From the NCBI RefSeq assembly GCF_036010665.1, contig NZ_CP108581.1, forward strand, positions 6,815,501 to 6,879,500: a stretch of 64,000 nucleotides of DNA, read 5' to 3'. A model generated the notes under the pieces. The model did no database searches. It saw only the letters and a list, made by a program, of their open reading frames with translations, and was not told where the DNA came from. The first letter of the stretch is position 1; the number at the start of each line of letters is the position of its first letter. Positions 15,374-23,708 of this stretch are shown one piece after another. The translations under genes and the position numbers were made by a program. The DNA is from Microbispora sp. NBC_01189 (GTDB lineage Bacteria > Actinomycetota > Actinomycetes > Streptosporangiales > Streptosporangiaceae).

Positions 15374-15826
15374 TCACACGCGGTGCCAGCGGGCCTCCGC
15401 GAAGCAGTAGGCGGCGAACAGCACCAGGCCGATCGCGACCACGGCCAGCAGCCACGGACCGGCCGGGGTGTCGGCGAGCGCCTTGAGCGCGTCGTCGATT
15501 CCGGCCGCCCTGTCCGGGTCGTACGTGAGGGCCGCCTGGCCGATCAGGGCGCCGGCGGACAGGGCGATGACGCCGCGGGCGATGTAGCCGGCCTTGCCGA
15601 GCCTGACCACGACACCGCGGGCGCGGGGCTCGGTCACCTGCATGTCCCGCATGAACTTCCCGGTCCAGCCCTCGTATATCCAGTACGCGCCGAGGGCGAT
15701 CACGCCGAGAGCCAGCAGGCCGACCAGGAACTGCCCTCCGGGCAGGTCGAACAGCGCCTTGGTGACGTCCTCCGACTGGCTGTCGGACGAGGCGGCGGCC
15801 TTGTTCCGCGTGAGCAGCGCCACCAT
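15374..15826 (-). pseudogene. DUF1206 membrane protein, 5'-truncated by the IS insertion
   Basis: The remaining frame encodes 150 residues from an ATG at 15826. Full-length DUF1206 proteins have about 270 residues built of three two-helix repeats. Here only the second helix of repeat 2 (LPGGQFLVGLLALGVIALGAYWIYEG) and all of repeat 3 (ARGVVVRLGKAGYIARGVIALSAGAL, then DALKALADTPAGPWLLAVVAIGLV) remain. The ATG sits 4 bp from the predicted end of the IS element, and the lost 5' part is not found on the far side of the element. The residual protein might be made but would lack half its helices. Confidence 0.75.
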
Positions 15827-15838
15827 CGATTGAACTCC

Positions 15839-15860
15839 TCTCCGGCCTGAAGGCCGGAGA
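15839..15860 (-). other. IS right-end hairpin / predicted 3' scaffold of the TnpB guide RNA
   Basis: TCTCCGGCC and GGCCGGAGA form a 9-bp stem around a TGAA loop, 20 nt beyond the tnpB stop. Subterminal hairpins like this are recognised by TnpA in IS200/IS605 elements and form part of the omega (reRNA) scaffold made from the 3' end of tnpB. The guide would be the host DNA starting at 15829 and reading toward lower coordinates. Confidence 0.65.
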
Positions 15861-15879
15861 TTCTCCCGTCGCGTCGCGG

Positions 15880-17151
15880 TCAGGCGGCGCGCGGGGGTTG
15901 ACGCTTCGCGGACCGGGCAGCCCCGAGGTCTCCACGTCCTGACACCGCGGTTCCTGCGGCGTCGCGTATGTTGATCGCGGCGTTGGTGTCGGCGTGCCCG
16001 GCCCACCCGCACGCGGGATTGACGCAGGCGTACCTGATCTTGTCCCGGGCCGCCGGGTCGCGGTGGCCGCACCGGTGGCAGGTCTGCGACGTTCCCGGGG
16101 CGGGAACCTTCACCACCAGCCCGCCGCGATCACGGGTCTTGTACTCCAGCAGGGTGACCGTCCGGCCCCACGCCTGCCCGGTGATGGCGCGGTTCAGCCC
16201 CGCCTTCTGCCGCACGTTCCGGCCGGGCCGCTCGATCGTGCCCGTGGCGGAGCGGACCATGGTCGTGATCGTCAGGTCTTCCACCACGACCACGCCGAAG
16301 GTGCGCGCGAGTTCGGTGGTGGTGGTCTGGTGCTGCCAGTCGACGGCTCGGCGCTTGGCTGTCGCGCGGAGCCGGGCGATCCGGTCATAGGTGCGGGCCA
16401 GCCGTCTGGACGCAGGCCGGCCGGGAGTGCGGGTGCGGCGCTGGCGGGCGGACGTCTTCTCCAGGCGGCGAAGGTGTTCCTTCTCGCCGCTGGTGAGCCA
16501 TTCCCCATGTTCACGCGTGGTGCCGTCCGACAGGGCCAGGGCGACGGTGATCCCCCGGTCGATCCCGACCGGCTCGCCGGGGTGGGCGACCGGGGCCGCC
16601 GCGACCACTGCTTCGGTGCGGAACACGATGTGCCAGCCGTAGGCGTCCTTGACCAGGCGGGCTCCGGTGATGCGCCCGGCGGGGCCGCCCCTGGTGACGC
16701 CGGGAAGATCCCTCGTCCAGCGGAACCGGACCCGCCCGACCTTGGGCAGGTTGACCGCGCCCCACCGCCGGTTCAGCCGGGCGATGTTCAGGTCGCGGGC
16801 CTGCGGCACATCCACCGCCGGCCGGGACCGGGACCGGCTCTTGAACGTGGGCCGTCCGGCGGGATGGGCGGGGTCGAAGAAGTTCGCCCACGCCTGCCGG
16901 TAGGTTCTCAGCACCGCTTGGGCCGCCTGGGCGGGCAGCCGCCCCATCCAGTCGATCTCCCGGCGGGCCTGCCGGATCGCGGTGTCGCACTCCTTCACCG
17001 TCGCCAACCGGCCCTGCCGGAAGGTGCAGCACTCGTGCAGCAGGTTCCACAGCGCGCGGGCCGTATGCGCCTGACCGTCCAGCACCGCCACCTGGGCGGC
17101 GCTGAGGTCGAGCCGCGCCACATGCGCACGCGCCTGCCTGGCCACCCCCAC
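15880..17151 (-). CDS. tnpB: TnpB RNA-guided nuclease (IS605 OrfB family)
   Basis: The product has 423 residues. The N-terminal helix-turn-helix/OrfB region leads to a split RuvC domain with all three catalytic acids: D198 (GIDRG), E291 (VVVEDL) and D388 (HADTNAAINI). The four-cysteine zinc motif C358, C361, C376, C381 lies between the last two. TnpB proteins are omega-RNA-guided DNA endonucleases that cut the empty donor site and so help the transposon persist; they are the ancestors of Cas12. The protein looks intact, although its partner tnpA is broken. Whether it is still expressed cannot be told. Confidence 0.93.
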   Translation of the reverse strand: MGVARQARAHVARLDLSAAQVAVLDGQAHTARALWNLLHECCTFRQGRLATVKECDTAIRQARREIDWMGRLPAQAAQAVLRTYRQAWANFFDPAHPAGRPTFKSRSRSRPAVDVPQARDLNIARLNRRWGAVNLPKVGRVRFRWTRDLPGVTRGGPAGRITGARLVKDAYGWHIVFRTEAVVAAAPVAHPGEPVGIDRGITVALALSDGTTREHGEWLTSGEKEHLRRLEKTSARQRRTRTPGRPASRRLARTYDRIARLRATAKRRAVDWQHQTTTTELARTFGVVVVEDLTITTMVRSATGTIERPGRNVRQKAGLNRAITGQAWGRTVTLLEYKTRDRGGLVVKVPAPGTSQTCHRCGHRDPAARDKIRYACVNPACGWAGHADTNAAINIRDAAGTAVSGRGDLGAARSAKRQPPRAA

Positions 17152-17200
17152 GCCCTGATCGTATCCCTCTGGTTTATGTCATCGTGATGGAATCCACACC

Positions 17201-17401
17201 CTGAGTGACCCCGATGTACGCATCGAACGCCATGGTGTCCACACCCTCCACGCCCACGTGGTGTGCGTGACGAAGTACCGGCGTGGGGCCTTCACCGGCC
17301 CGATGCCGACCCGATGCGAGGAACTCAGTCGTCATCACGGTTCCTCTCCGGGCGGACTCGCGGCGGATGATCTGCCCGCTGACCCGGACGGGGAGGGTTA
17401 A
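17201..17401 (+). pseudogene. tnpA (IS200-type Y1 transposase) remnant
   Basis: Reading from CTG at 17201, the translation LSDPDVRIERHGVHTLHAH VVCVTKYRRGAFT matches the conserved N-terminus of Y1 HUH transposases, and TRCEEL follows as expected. Similarity is lost from about 17325, and the frame closes at 17399-17401. The HUH motif and the catalytic tyrosine are missing, and the start codon is CTG rather than ATG or GTG. It is divergent from tnpB, as in IS605. It cannot encode an active transposase. Confidence 0.8.
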
Positions 17402-17413
17402 ACGTCCGCCTGC

Positions 17414-18502
17414 TCAGCCGGCCAGGCGCAGGGCCTCGGCGGCGACGGCGTGCCGCAGGTCTCGGATGCCGGGCCGCCCCCGCAGGGGATGGACGTTATT
17501 GGTGAGCAGCACGACGGTCAGGCGGCGGGCGGGGTCGACCACCAGCGACGTGCCGGTGAAGCCCGAGTGGCCGAACGCGTCCGTGAGAGGGCCCACGATG
17601 GCCGGGTCGCCGATCCGCACCCCGAGTCCCTGCCGGAAGGCCGCGCCCGGCACGCCCTGGTCGCGCAGCATCTCGGCGGTCCACTCGGGGGACAGGATCG
17701 GACCGCCCCCGGTGCGCAGCGCCTCGCCGAAGCGGACGAGGTCGGCCGCGGTGGAGAACAGCCCGGCGTGGCCGGTCACGCCGCCCAGCGCGTGGGCCGT
17801 CTCGTCGTGCACCTCACCTCTGACGCACCCCCTCACACCGCCGCCCGCACCGCCGGCACGGTCCCCGGCGCAGCGCTCCGGCTTGAACTCGGTCGCGACG
17901 GCCCGCCCCGGCTCGACCGGCCCGTACGTCGTGGCGTCGAGCCCGAGCGGCCCGGTGACCCGCTCGCGCACGAGCACGTCCAGCGGCGCGCCGCCGGCGG
18001 CCTCCGCCACCCGTCCGGCCGTGATCATGCCGACGTCCGAGTAGAGGTGGGTGCCCGGCGGCATCTGGGCGGGGGTGGACAGCACCATGTCCCAGCGGGC
18101 CTCCTCCGGCTCCCGCTCCACCCGGCGGCTCGCGGGCAGGCCGGCCGAATGCGTCAGCAGGTGCCGAACGGTGATCCCGGGCCGGTGCCCGTAGAACCGG
18201 GGCAGCCACGCGGCCACCGGCTCGTCGAGGCCGAGCGCGCCCTCCTGGGCCAGCGAGACCAGCACCGTGGCCGTGAACATCTTGGTCAGCGACGCGATGT
18301 CGAAGAGCACGTCCAGCGCGACGGGGGGCCGCTCAGGCAGCGGTTCTTCGGCGGGCCCGGCGTAGCGCGCGGCCTCCCCCACGGCAGCCGCGGCGACCGT
18401 GCGCCTGTCGAGGGCGATCAGGGCGACCGCCGCCGAGGCGACTTCGGGTACCGCCGCTCGCAGGATTTCCCCCAAACCCTGCGCCTTTACAAAGTAAGTC
18501 AA
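17414..18502 (-). CDS. Serine hydrolase of the beta-lactamase fold (AmiE/YbbE-like)
   Basis: This 362-residue protein starts at a TTG preceded by GGGGGTGA. The penicillin-binding fold signatures are SLTK (in FDIASLTKMF), the YSD motif (HLYSDVG) and HSG (FGHSGFTG) in place of KTG. The block GEVHDETAHALGGVTGHAGLFS is typical of the group that includes B. subtilis AmiE (YbbE), an N-acetylmuramoyl-L-alanine amidase of muropeptide recycling. No signal peptide is evident. It follows murQ by 22 bp on the same strand, which supports a role in removing stem peptides from MurNAc. A plain esterase or D-alanyl peptidase activity cannot be excluded. Confidence 0.82.
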   Translation of the reverse strand: MTYFVKAQGLGEILRAAVPEVASAAVALIALDRRTVAAAAVGEAARYAGPAEEPLPERPPVALDVLFDIASLTKMFTATVLVSLAQEGALGLDEPVAAWLPRFYGHRPGITVRHLLTHSAGLPASRRVEREPEEARWDMVLSTPAQMPPGTHLYSDVGMITAGRVAEAAGGAPLDVLVRERVTGPLGLDATTYGPVEPGRAVATEFKPERCAGDRAGGAGGGVRGCVRGEVHDETAHALGGVTGHAGLFSTAADLVRFGEALRTGGGPILSPEWTAEMLRDQGVPGAAFRQGLGVRIGDPAIVGPLTDAFGHSGFTGTSLVVDPARRLTVVLLTNNVHPLRGRPGIRDLRHAVAAEALRLAG

Positions 18503-18524
18503 GTGGTCACCCCCGAAGTTACGG

Positions 18525-19427
18525 TCAGGCGCCGCGCAGCGCCGGGCCGAGCCGGTTGCCGTGCGCGGCGAGCAGCGCCCTCGCGTCGCCGGCCCCGACC
18601 CCGCGCTCGATCATCACCACGGCCGTCTTCACGTCGCGCCCGGCGCGCTCCAGCACCTCCCGGGCGTCCGGCACCTCCGCGCCGGTGATGTCGGAGACGA
18701 TGCGGGCCGCCCGGTCGACGAGCTTGGAGTTGCTGGCGACGACGTCGACCATGAAGTTCCCGTACGTGCGGCCCGACCTGATCATCGTGATCGTGGAGAT
18801 CATGTTGAGCACCAGCTTCTGGGCCGTGCCCGCCTTGAGCCGGGTCGAGCCGGTGACGACCTCCGGCCCCACGACGACCTCGATCACCCGTTCGGCGGCC
18901 AGGGCGAGCGGGGTGCCGGTGTTGCAGGCCAGGCCCACGGTCAGCGCGCCGCGCCGCCGGGCCTCCTCGACCGCGCCGACGACGTACGGCGCGCGCCCGC
19001 TGGCGGAGACGCCGACGACCGAGTCGAGCGGGCCGGCGCCCTTGTCGCGGATCACCGCGGCGCCCGCCCCCGCGTCGTCCTCGGCGCCCTCGACGGAGCG
19101 CACCAGCGCGGCCTCACCTCCCGCGATGATGCCCTGCACCAGGTCGGGGTCGGTGCCGAAGGTCGGCGGGCACTCCGACGCGTCGAGCACCGCGAGCCGC
19201 CCCGAGGTGCCCGCGCCGACATAGAGCAGCCTGCCGCCGCCGGCCATCCGGGCGGCGATCGCGTCGACGGCCGCGGAGATCGCCGGGATCGCCCGGCCCA
19301 CCGCGGCCGGGACGGCGGCGTCGGCGGCGTTCATCAGGCGCGCGATCTCCTCCGTCGGCAGGGTGTCGATTCCGCTGTAGCGGGGATCGCTCTGTTCGGT
19401 GGCGAGAGCGGCGAGTGAGTGCGTCAT
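18525..19427 (-). CDS. murQ: N-acetylmuramic acid 6-phosphate etherase MurQ
   Basis: The product has 300 residues. It opens with the MurQ signature TEQSDPRYSGIDTLPTEEI and contains the SIS-domain phosphosugar pocket GAGTSGRLAVLDASECPPTFG, then GISASGRAPYVVGA-like sequence (here GVSASGRAPYVVG) and RLKAGTAQKLVLNMIST. MurQ removes D-lactate from MurNAc-6-phosphate to give GlcNAc-6-phosphate, the committed step of muramic acid salvage. It is transcribed with the serine hydrolase gene and divergently from the DUF1343 muramidase gene, with only about 31 bp between start codons, so the two promoters must overlap or interlock. Confidence 0.95.
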   Translation of the reverse strand: MTHSLAALATEQSDPRYSGIDTLPTEEIARLMNAADAAVPAAVGRAIPAISAAVDAIAARMAGGGRLLYVGAGTSGRLAVLDASECPPTFGTDPDLVQGIIAGGEAALVRSVEGAEDDAGAGAAVIRDKGAGPLDSVVGVSASGRAPYVVGAVEEARRRGALTVGLACNTGTPLALAAERVIEVVVGPEVVTGSTRLKAGTAQKLVLNMISTITMIRSGRTYGNFMVDVVASNSKLVDRAARIVSDITGAEVPDAREVLERAGRDVKTAVVMIERGVGAGDARALLAAHGNRLGPALRGA

Positions 19428-19458
19428 GGTTCCTCTAGCTTCGGAGTGCCTTGTTCTG

Positions 19459-20565
19459 ATGGGTCGCGTGCGTACGGGACTGGAACGGCTGGTGGCCACG
19501 CCCCGGGGCGGACGGGAGCGGGTGGGCCTCGTCACCAACCCCACCGGAGTCCTGCCCGATCTGACCCCCGCCGCACCGGCCCTGCTGGCCGCGGGAACGC
19601 GCGTGACCACGCTTTTCGGTCCAGAACACGGGCTGCGCGGCACGGCGCAGGCGGGCGGCGGCGAGGCCGCCGCGGCCGATCCCGTCACCGGCCTGCCCGT
19701 GGCCGACACCTACGGCCGTACGGGCGCCGGACTGGACGCGCTCGTCGCGGCGTCCCGGGTGGAGGCGCTGGTCTTCGACATGGGCGACGTGGGCGCCCGG
19801 TTCTACACGTACGTGTGGACGATGTGCGACCTGATGGGGTCGGCGGCCCGCCTCGGGCTGCCGTTCACCGTGCTCGACCGGCCCAACCCGATCGGCGGCG
19901 CGGTGGCCGAGGGCCCGGTGCTCGACCCCGCCTTCGCGAGCTTCGTCGGCCGCGCCGCGCTGCCGCTCCGGCACGGGCTCACGCCGGGCGAGATCGCGTT
20001 GGCCGCCAACCGCTCGGCCGGCGCCGCGCTGGAGGTCGTGCCGATGGAGGGCTGGCGCCGGGAGTGGCACTTCGGCCGGACCGGGCTGCCCTGGGTGATG
20101 CCGTCGGCGAACATGCCGACCCTCGACACGGCGCTGGTCTATCCCGGCACCGGGCTGCTGGAGGGCGTCAACGCGGCGGAGGGACGCGGCACGACCCGGC
20201 CGTTCGAGCTGGTCGGCGCGCCGTACGCGGACGGGCGGCTCGCCGCCGCGCTGAACGGTCTCGGCCTGCCGGGCGTGCGCTTCCGCGACACGTCGTTCAC
20301 CCCGGCGTACGGCAGGCACGCGGGCGTTCCGGTGCGCGGCGTCCAGCTCCACGTCACCGATCGGGAGGCCTTCCGGCCGGTGCTCACCGGGGTGTCCCTG
20401 CTGCACGTGCTGCGCACCCTGTATCCGGGTGACTTCGCCTGCGACCCGTTCCTCGACCTGTTGTGGGGCTCGGGCTCGCTGCGCGCGCACCTGGAGGCCG
20501 GACGTGACCCCCGCGGGCTGTGCCCGCCGCCCGGGCCGCCGCAGGGTGACCTGCTGTACGACTGA
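19459..20565 (+). CDS. namZ: DUF1343 exo-beta-N-acetylmuramidase (NamZ type)
   Basis: The product is 368 residues from the ATG at 19459; ATG 19426 would overlap the murQ start codon. The family signatures are RVGLVTNPTG, TLFGPEHGLRG, FDMGDVGARFYTYVWTM, VLDRPNPIGG and GLPWVMPSANMPTLDTALVYPG. B. subtilis NamZ (YbbC), the founding DUF1343 enzyme (GH171), removes MurNAc from the non-reducing end of peptidoglycan fragments. No signal peptide is visible here, so it may act on imported muropeptides in the cytoplasm, unlike the secreted Bacillus enzyme. Its place opposite murQ strongly supports this assignment. Confidence 0.85.
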   Translation: MGRVRTGLERLVATPRGGRERVGLVTNPTGVLPDLTPAAPALLAAGTRVTTLFGPEHGLRGTAQAGGGEAAAADPVTGLPVADTYGRTGAGLDALVAASRVEALVFDMGDVGARFYTYVWTMCDLMGSAARLGLPFTVLDRPNPIGGAVAEGPVLDPAFASFVGRAALPLRHGLTPGEIALAANRSAGAALEVVPMEGWRREWHFGRTGLPWVMPSANMPTLDTALVYPGTGLLEGVNAAEGRGTTRPFELVGAPYADGRLAAALNGLGLPGVRFRDTSFTPAYGRHAGVPVRGVQLHVTDREAFRPVLTGVSLLHVLRTLYPGDFACDPFLDLLWGSGSLRAHLEAGRDPRGLCPPPGPPQGDLLYD

Positions 20566-20573
20566 CCCGGCCC

Positions 20574-20590
20574 CACCGGCCCAACCGGTG
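20574..20590. terminator. Small hairpin between convergent namZ-like and GNAT genes
   Basis: CACCGG/CCGGTG (6 bp) around a 5-nt loop lies just after the DUF1343 stop. The stem is weak and lacks a T-run, but it is the only clear stem in the 62-bp convergent gap. Confidence 0.3.
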
Positions 20591-20627
20591 ATCCGCCGGA
20601 CGGGACGTCCTGGCATCGGCGCGGGCA

Positions 20628-21650
20628 TCAGCAGAGGCGGCGGCGGTAGAGCCAGAAGACCCGCTCGGCGCGGGCGGCCACCGCCCGGGAGTAGAACCGC
20701 AGCGGGCCCACCCAGCCGATCTGCGCCGAGGTCAGCCCGGCGGCGGCCTGCTCGGCCAGGCAGCGGCGCAGCAGCACCCGGCCGACGCCGAGGCCGCGCG
20801 CGGCCTCGGCCGTCCCCATCGGGCCGAACCACAGCGGCCTGGCGCCCCAGGCGGCGAAGCCGAGGATCTCCCCGTCGCGGGCGGCGTAGTGCAGACCGGT
20901 CGCGTGCTCGGCCTCCCAGGCCCACGCGTCGTTCCACTGCTCGCGGACGAAGGTCACGACGTCGCTCCGCTCCCCCGCGGGCGCCGCCGCGACCGTCACC
21001 CCGGCGGCGTCGAGCCTCGCCAGGTCGGCCTCGTGCTCGGCCCCGTCGTAGCGGGCCGGGAGGCCGGCGGTCATGTTCCAGGCGACGCGGTAGCGCTCGT
21101 AGCCCAGGCTCTCGGCCAGGCAGGCCGCCGGGGTGTAGCGCACGTCGATGCCGGGCCAGGCGTAGCAGGGCGGGTTGCCGGCGAACCTCGCCTCTGAGGC
21201 GCCCCTGGCCCGCATCCACTCCTCGGCGGCGGTGACCAGCGCCCGGCCGATCCCCCGGCCCCGCGCGGCGGGGTCGACGGCGATCAGGTCGACGTGCCCG
21301 GCGCCGTCCGCGCCGATCGACGCGAACACCGCCCCCCGCAGACCCACATCCTCGCGACCGGCCCCTGGCAAGCCCGCGCCCTCCGGACCGGCACCCAGCG
21401 GACCGGCCGGCTCGCCGCCTGCCGCGTTCGCGGCGGGCACGTTCGCGGCGGGCACGGCCAGGACCGTCCACTCGCGGTCCGGCGGCGGGGCGGCGAGCCG
21501 CCGTACGACCAGCGCCGCGTCGTCGGCGTCGGCCCACAGCGCGGCGGCGGCCAGGCGCTCCAGCCGTCCGTCCACGTCGACCGCCTGCATTTCGATCGCC
21601 TGCACCTCGGCCATCTCCACCTCGGCCACCCCCACCTGGACCGGTGTCAC
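20628..21650 (-). CDS. GNAT-family acetyltransferase, possibly two-domain
   Basis: This 340-residue protein starts at a GTG that overlaps the ABC ATPase stop (GTGA), so it is the last gene of the importer operon. The acetyl-CoA loop of the first GNAT domain is VDPAARGRGIGRALVTAAEEW (about residues 130-150); GTAEAARGLGVGRVLLRRCL marks a second loop near 290, so the protein looks like a tandem GNAT. A variable Ala/Gly/Pro-rich insert (about 65-105) interrupts the first domain. The substrate is unknown. Its place in a muropeptide importer operon raises the possibility that it acetylates an amino sugar or stem-peptide amine. Confidence 0.82.
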   Translation of the reverse strand: MTPVQVGVAEVEMAEVQAIEMQAVDVDGRLERLAAAALWADADDAALVVRRLAAPPPDREWTVLAVPAANVPAANAAGGEPAGPLGAGPEGAGLPGAGREDVGLRGAVFASIGADGAGHVDLIAVDPAARGRGIGRALVTAAEEWMRARGASEARFAGNPPCYAWPGIDVRYTPAACLAESLGYERYRVAWNMTAGLPARYDGAEHEADLARLDAAGVTVAAAPAGERSDVVTFVREQWNDAWAWEAEHATGLHYAARDGEILGFAAWGARPLWFGPMGTAEAARGLGVGRVLLRRCLAEQAAAGLTSAQIGWVGPLRFYSRAVAARAERVFWLYRRRLC

Positions 21651-22663
21651 TCACCCACCCCCACCGGGATCACGCTACGCCGCCTGGGGTGGAAGCAGGC
21701 GTGCTCCTGCTCGGTCTCCTGCCCGGGCCCGCCGTCGCGGCCCAGCACGGGTGTCTCCTGCTCGCAGCGTTCGGTGCTGAACGGGCAGCGTGGGACGAAC
21801 AGGCACCCGCCGAGACGCCCCTCCCCCTGCGGCTCCTTCGGCACGACCCGCTCGGCCCCCGGCCGCTCCAGGCCGTGCAGGACCGGGATCGCCGACAGCA
21901 GCGACTGCGTGTACGGGTGGACGGGGTCGGCGATGATCTTCTCGGTGGCGCCACGCTCCACCACCTGCCCCCGGTAGAGCACGTACAACTCGCCGTCGTC
22001 GCCGATGTAGCGGGCGGTGGCGATGTCGTGGGTGATGAACAGCACGCCGACGCCGAGCCGCTCGCGCAGGTCCTTGAGCAGCGCGAGGATGCCCAGCCGC
22101 AGCGACACGTCGATCATCGAGACGGCCTCGTCGGCGACCAGGACCTCGGGGTCCATGGTGAGCGCGCGGGCGATCACGACGCGCTGGCGCATGCCGCCGG
22201 ACAGCTGGTGCGGGTAGCGCGGCAGCACGTAGCCGGGGTCGATCCCGACCATGGACAGCAGTTCCTGCGCCCGGCTGTCGACCCACGACCTCCGGCGGCC
22301 CGTCTGGCGGGCGCGCAGCACCAGCGGGGCCTCCAGGGCCTGATGGACGGTCCGCGTGGGGTTGAGCGCCGAGTAGGGGTCCTGGTGGATGAGCTGGACC
22401 CGGCGGAAGTACGGCTGGCGCCGCCGGTGGCTCAGCGACGACATCGGCACCCCGTCGATGACGATCTCGCCGGCGTCGTGGGTCTCCAGGCCCGCGATGA
22501 TCCGGCCGAGGGTGGTCTTGCCGCTGCCCGACTCGCCGATGAACGAGACGGCTCCGCCCCTTCCGACGGCGAAGTCGACGTCGCGCAGCGCGGGCACCTC
22601 GCGGGCGCCGAGCACGCCGCCGCGCTGGCGGAAGGTCTTGGAGATCCCGGTTCCCGTGATCAC
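21647..22663 (-). CDS. Oligopeptide-type ABC transporter ATPase (OppF-like)
   Basis: The product has 338 residues. Walker A is GESGSGKTTLGRI, the ABC signature LSGGMRQRV, and Walker B VLVADEAVSMID, where the usual DEP is DEA. The C-terminal oligopeptide/dipeptide extension CLFVPRCPFSTERCEQETP carries a cysteine cluster typical of OppF/DppF. It powers peptide uptake with the OppD-like partner. Starts and stops overlap by 4 nt on both sides (GTGA), so translation is coupled through the operon. Confidence 0.93.
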   Translation of the reverse strand: MITGTGISKTFRQRGGVLGAREVPALRDVDFAVGRGGAVSFIGESGSGKTTLGRIIAGLETHDAGEIVIDGVPMSSLSHRRRQPYFRRVQLIHQDPYSALNPTRTVHQALEAPLVLRARQTGRRRSWVDSRAQELLSMVGIDPGYVLPRYPHQLSGGMRQRVVIARALTMDPEVLVADEAVSMIDVSLRLGILALLKDLRERLGVGVLFITHDIATARYIGDDGELYVLYRGQVVERGATEKIIADPVHPYTQSLLSAIPVLHGLERPGAERVVPKEPQGEGRLGGCLFVPRCPFSTERCEQETPVLGRDGGPGQETEQEHACFHPRRRSVIPVGVGE

Positions 22664-23703
22664 ACGAGCTCCTCTCGTCCGACCAGCTCCAGGGGGCGGC
22701 CGGTGGCGTGGCAGGCGACCGTACGGCCGTCGCGGGTGACGGCGGCGGGGTCGTCCGTCTCACAGATGTCCATGCGCCGCTCGCAGCGCTCGCGGAACAC
22801 GCAGCCCTGCGCGGGCAGCGTGCCGAGCGTCGGCGGGCGGCCGGGCAGCGCCCGGGCGAGGGACAGGTCGCCGGTGAGGCGCGGGATCGCGCGGATCAGG
22901 CCCCGCGTGTACGGGTGGCGGGCGTCGCCGAGCACCTCGGTCACCGGCCCGTGCTCGACGACCCGCCCGCCGTACATGACGGCGAGGTCGTCGGCGACCT
23001 CGGCGACCGCGCCGACGTCGTGTGTGATGACGAGGGTGGTGAGCGCCCGCTCCTCGTGAACCTCCCGGATGATCCGCAGGATCGTCGCCTGCGTGATCAT
23101 GTCGAGGGCGGTGGTCGGCTCGTCCAGAACGACGACTTTGGCGTTCAGGACGAGCGCGAGCATGATGCCGACCCGCTGGCGCATGCCGCCGGACAGCTCG
23201 TGCTGGTAGGAGTCGAGCACCCGGGCGCCGTCCATGCCCATGCGGGCCAGCAGGTCCCGGGCGTCGCGCACCAGCGCCCGCAGGTCCGCCACGTCGTGGG
23301 AGCGGCCGAGGTCGAGCAACTGCCTGCCGATGGTCTTGAGCGGGTTCAGCGAGTTCTGCGCGGCCTGGAAGACGTAGCCGACCTCGCGTCCGCGGGTGCG
23401 GCGCAGGTCCTCGCCGCGGAGCGTCAGCACGTCGCCGAGCCCGTCGATCTCGACGCTGCCCGCCGCGATCCTGCCGGGCGGCTGCACGGCGTTGAGCAGC
23501 GAGAGCGCGAGCGTCGACTTGCCCGAGCCCGACTCGCCGACGACACCGGTGATCGTGCCGGGGGCGAGGGTGAGGTCGACGCCGCGGACGGCGGGCAGCT
23601 CCCCCGCCGGGGTCTTGTAGACGACCGTGAGGTCCCGGATGCGGACCCCCGGTGCTTCCATGTCACGTGCGGCTGTGTGCGGTGCGGCCGTGTGAGCGGT
23701 CAT
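22660..23703 (-). CDS. Oligopeptide-type ABC transporter ATPase (OppD-like)
   Basis: The product has 347 residues from an ATG at 23703. Walker A is GESGSGKSTLALSLL, the signature LSGGMRQRVGI and Walker B VVVLDEPTTALD. The C-terminal extension CVFRERCERRMDICETDDP is typical of the nickel/peptide importer subfamily. It pairs with the OppF-like subunit to drive import through the two permeases encoded just upstream. The gap to the OppC-like gene is 5 bp and the overlap with the OppF-like gene is 4 nt. Confidence 0.93.
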   Translation of the reverse strand: MTAHTAAPHTAARDMEAPGVRIRDLTVVYKTPAGELPAVRGVDLTLAPGTITGVVGESGSGKSTLALSLLNAVQPPGRIAAGSVEIDGLGDVLTLRGEDLRRTRGREVGYVFQAAQNSLNPLKTIGRQLLDLGRSHDVADLRALVRDARDLLARMGMDGARVLDSYQHELSGGMRQRVGIMLALVLNAKVVVLDEPTTALDMITQATILRIIREVHEERALTTLVITHDVGAVAEVADDLAVMYGGRVVEHGPVTEVLGDARHPYTRGLIRAIPRLTGDLSLARALPGRPPTLGTLPAQGCVFRERCERRMDICETDDPAAVTRDGRTVACHATGRPLELVGREELV

Positions 23704-23708
23704 GGGGG

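Larger units (their letters stand above)
15830..17401 (-). mobile_element. IS605-type element: intact tnpB, decayed tnpA, one end missing
   Basis: Divergent tnpA (remnant, + strand) and tnpB (- strand) are the IS605 layout. The end next to tnpB is preserved: a subterminal hairpin at 15839-15860, then TCAA (complement of 15830-15833) at the likely cleavage point. The end beyond tnpA is absent: tnpA homology stops after about 42 codons and the next native gene begins at once. A deletion that removed the rest of tnpA, that end and the 5' half of the DUF1206 gene would explain all three losses. Confidence 0.75.

Noticed and set aside
18481-18502. Similarity between ACAAAGTAAG near 18490 and near 1766 as a shared regulatory element
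   Set aside because: Both lie within coding sequence and the match is short, so chance is the better explanation.
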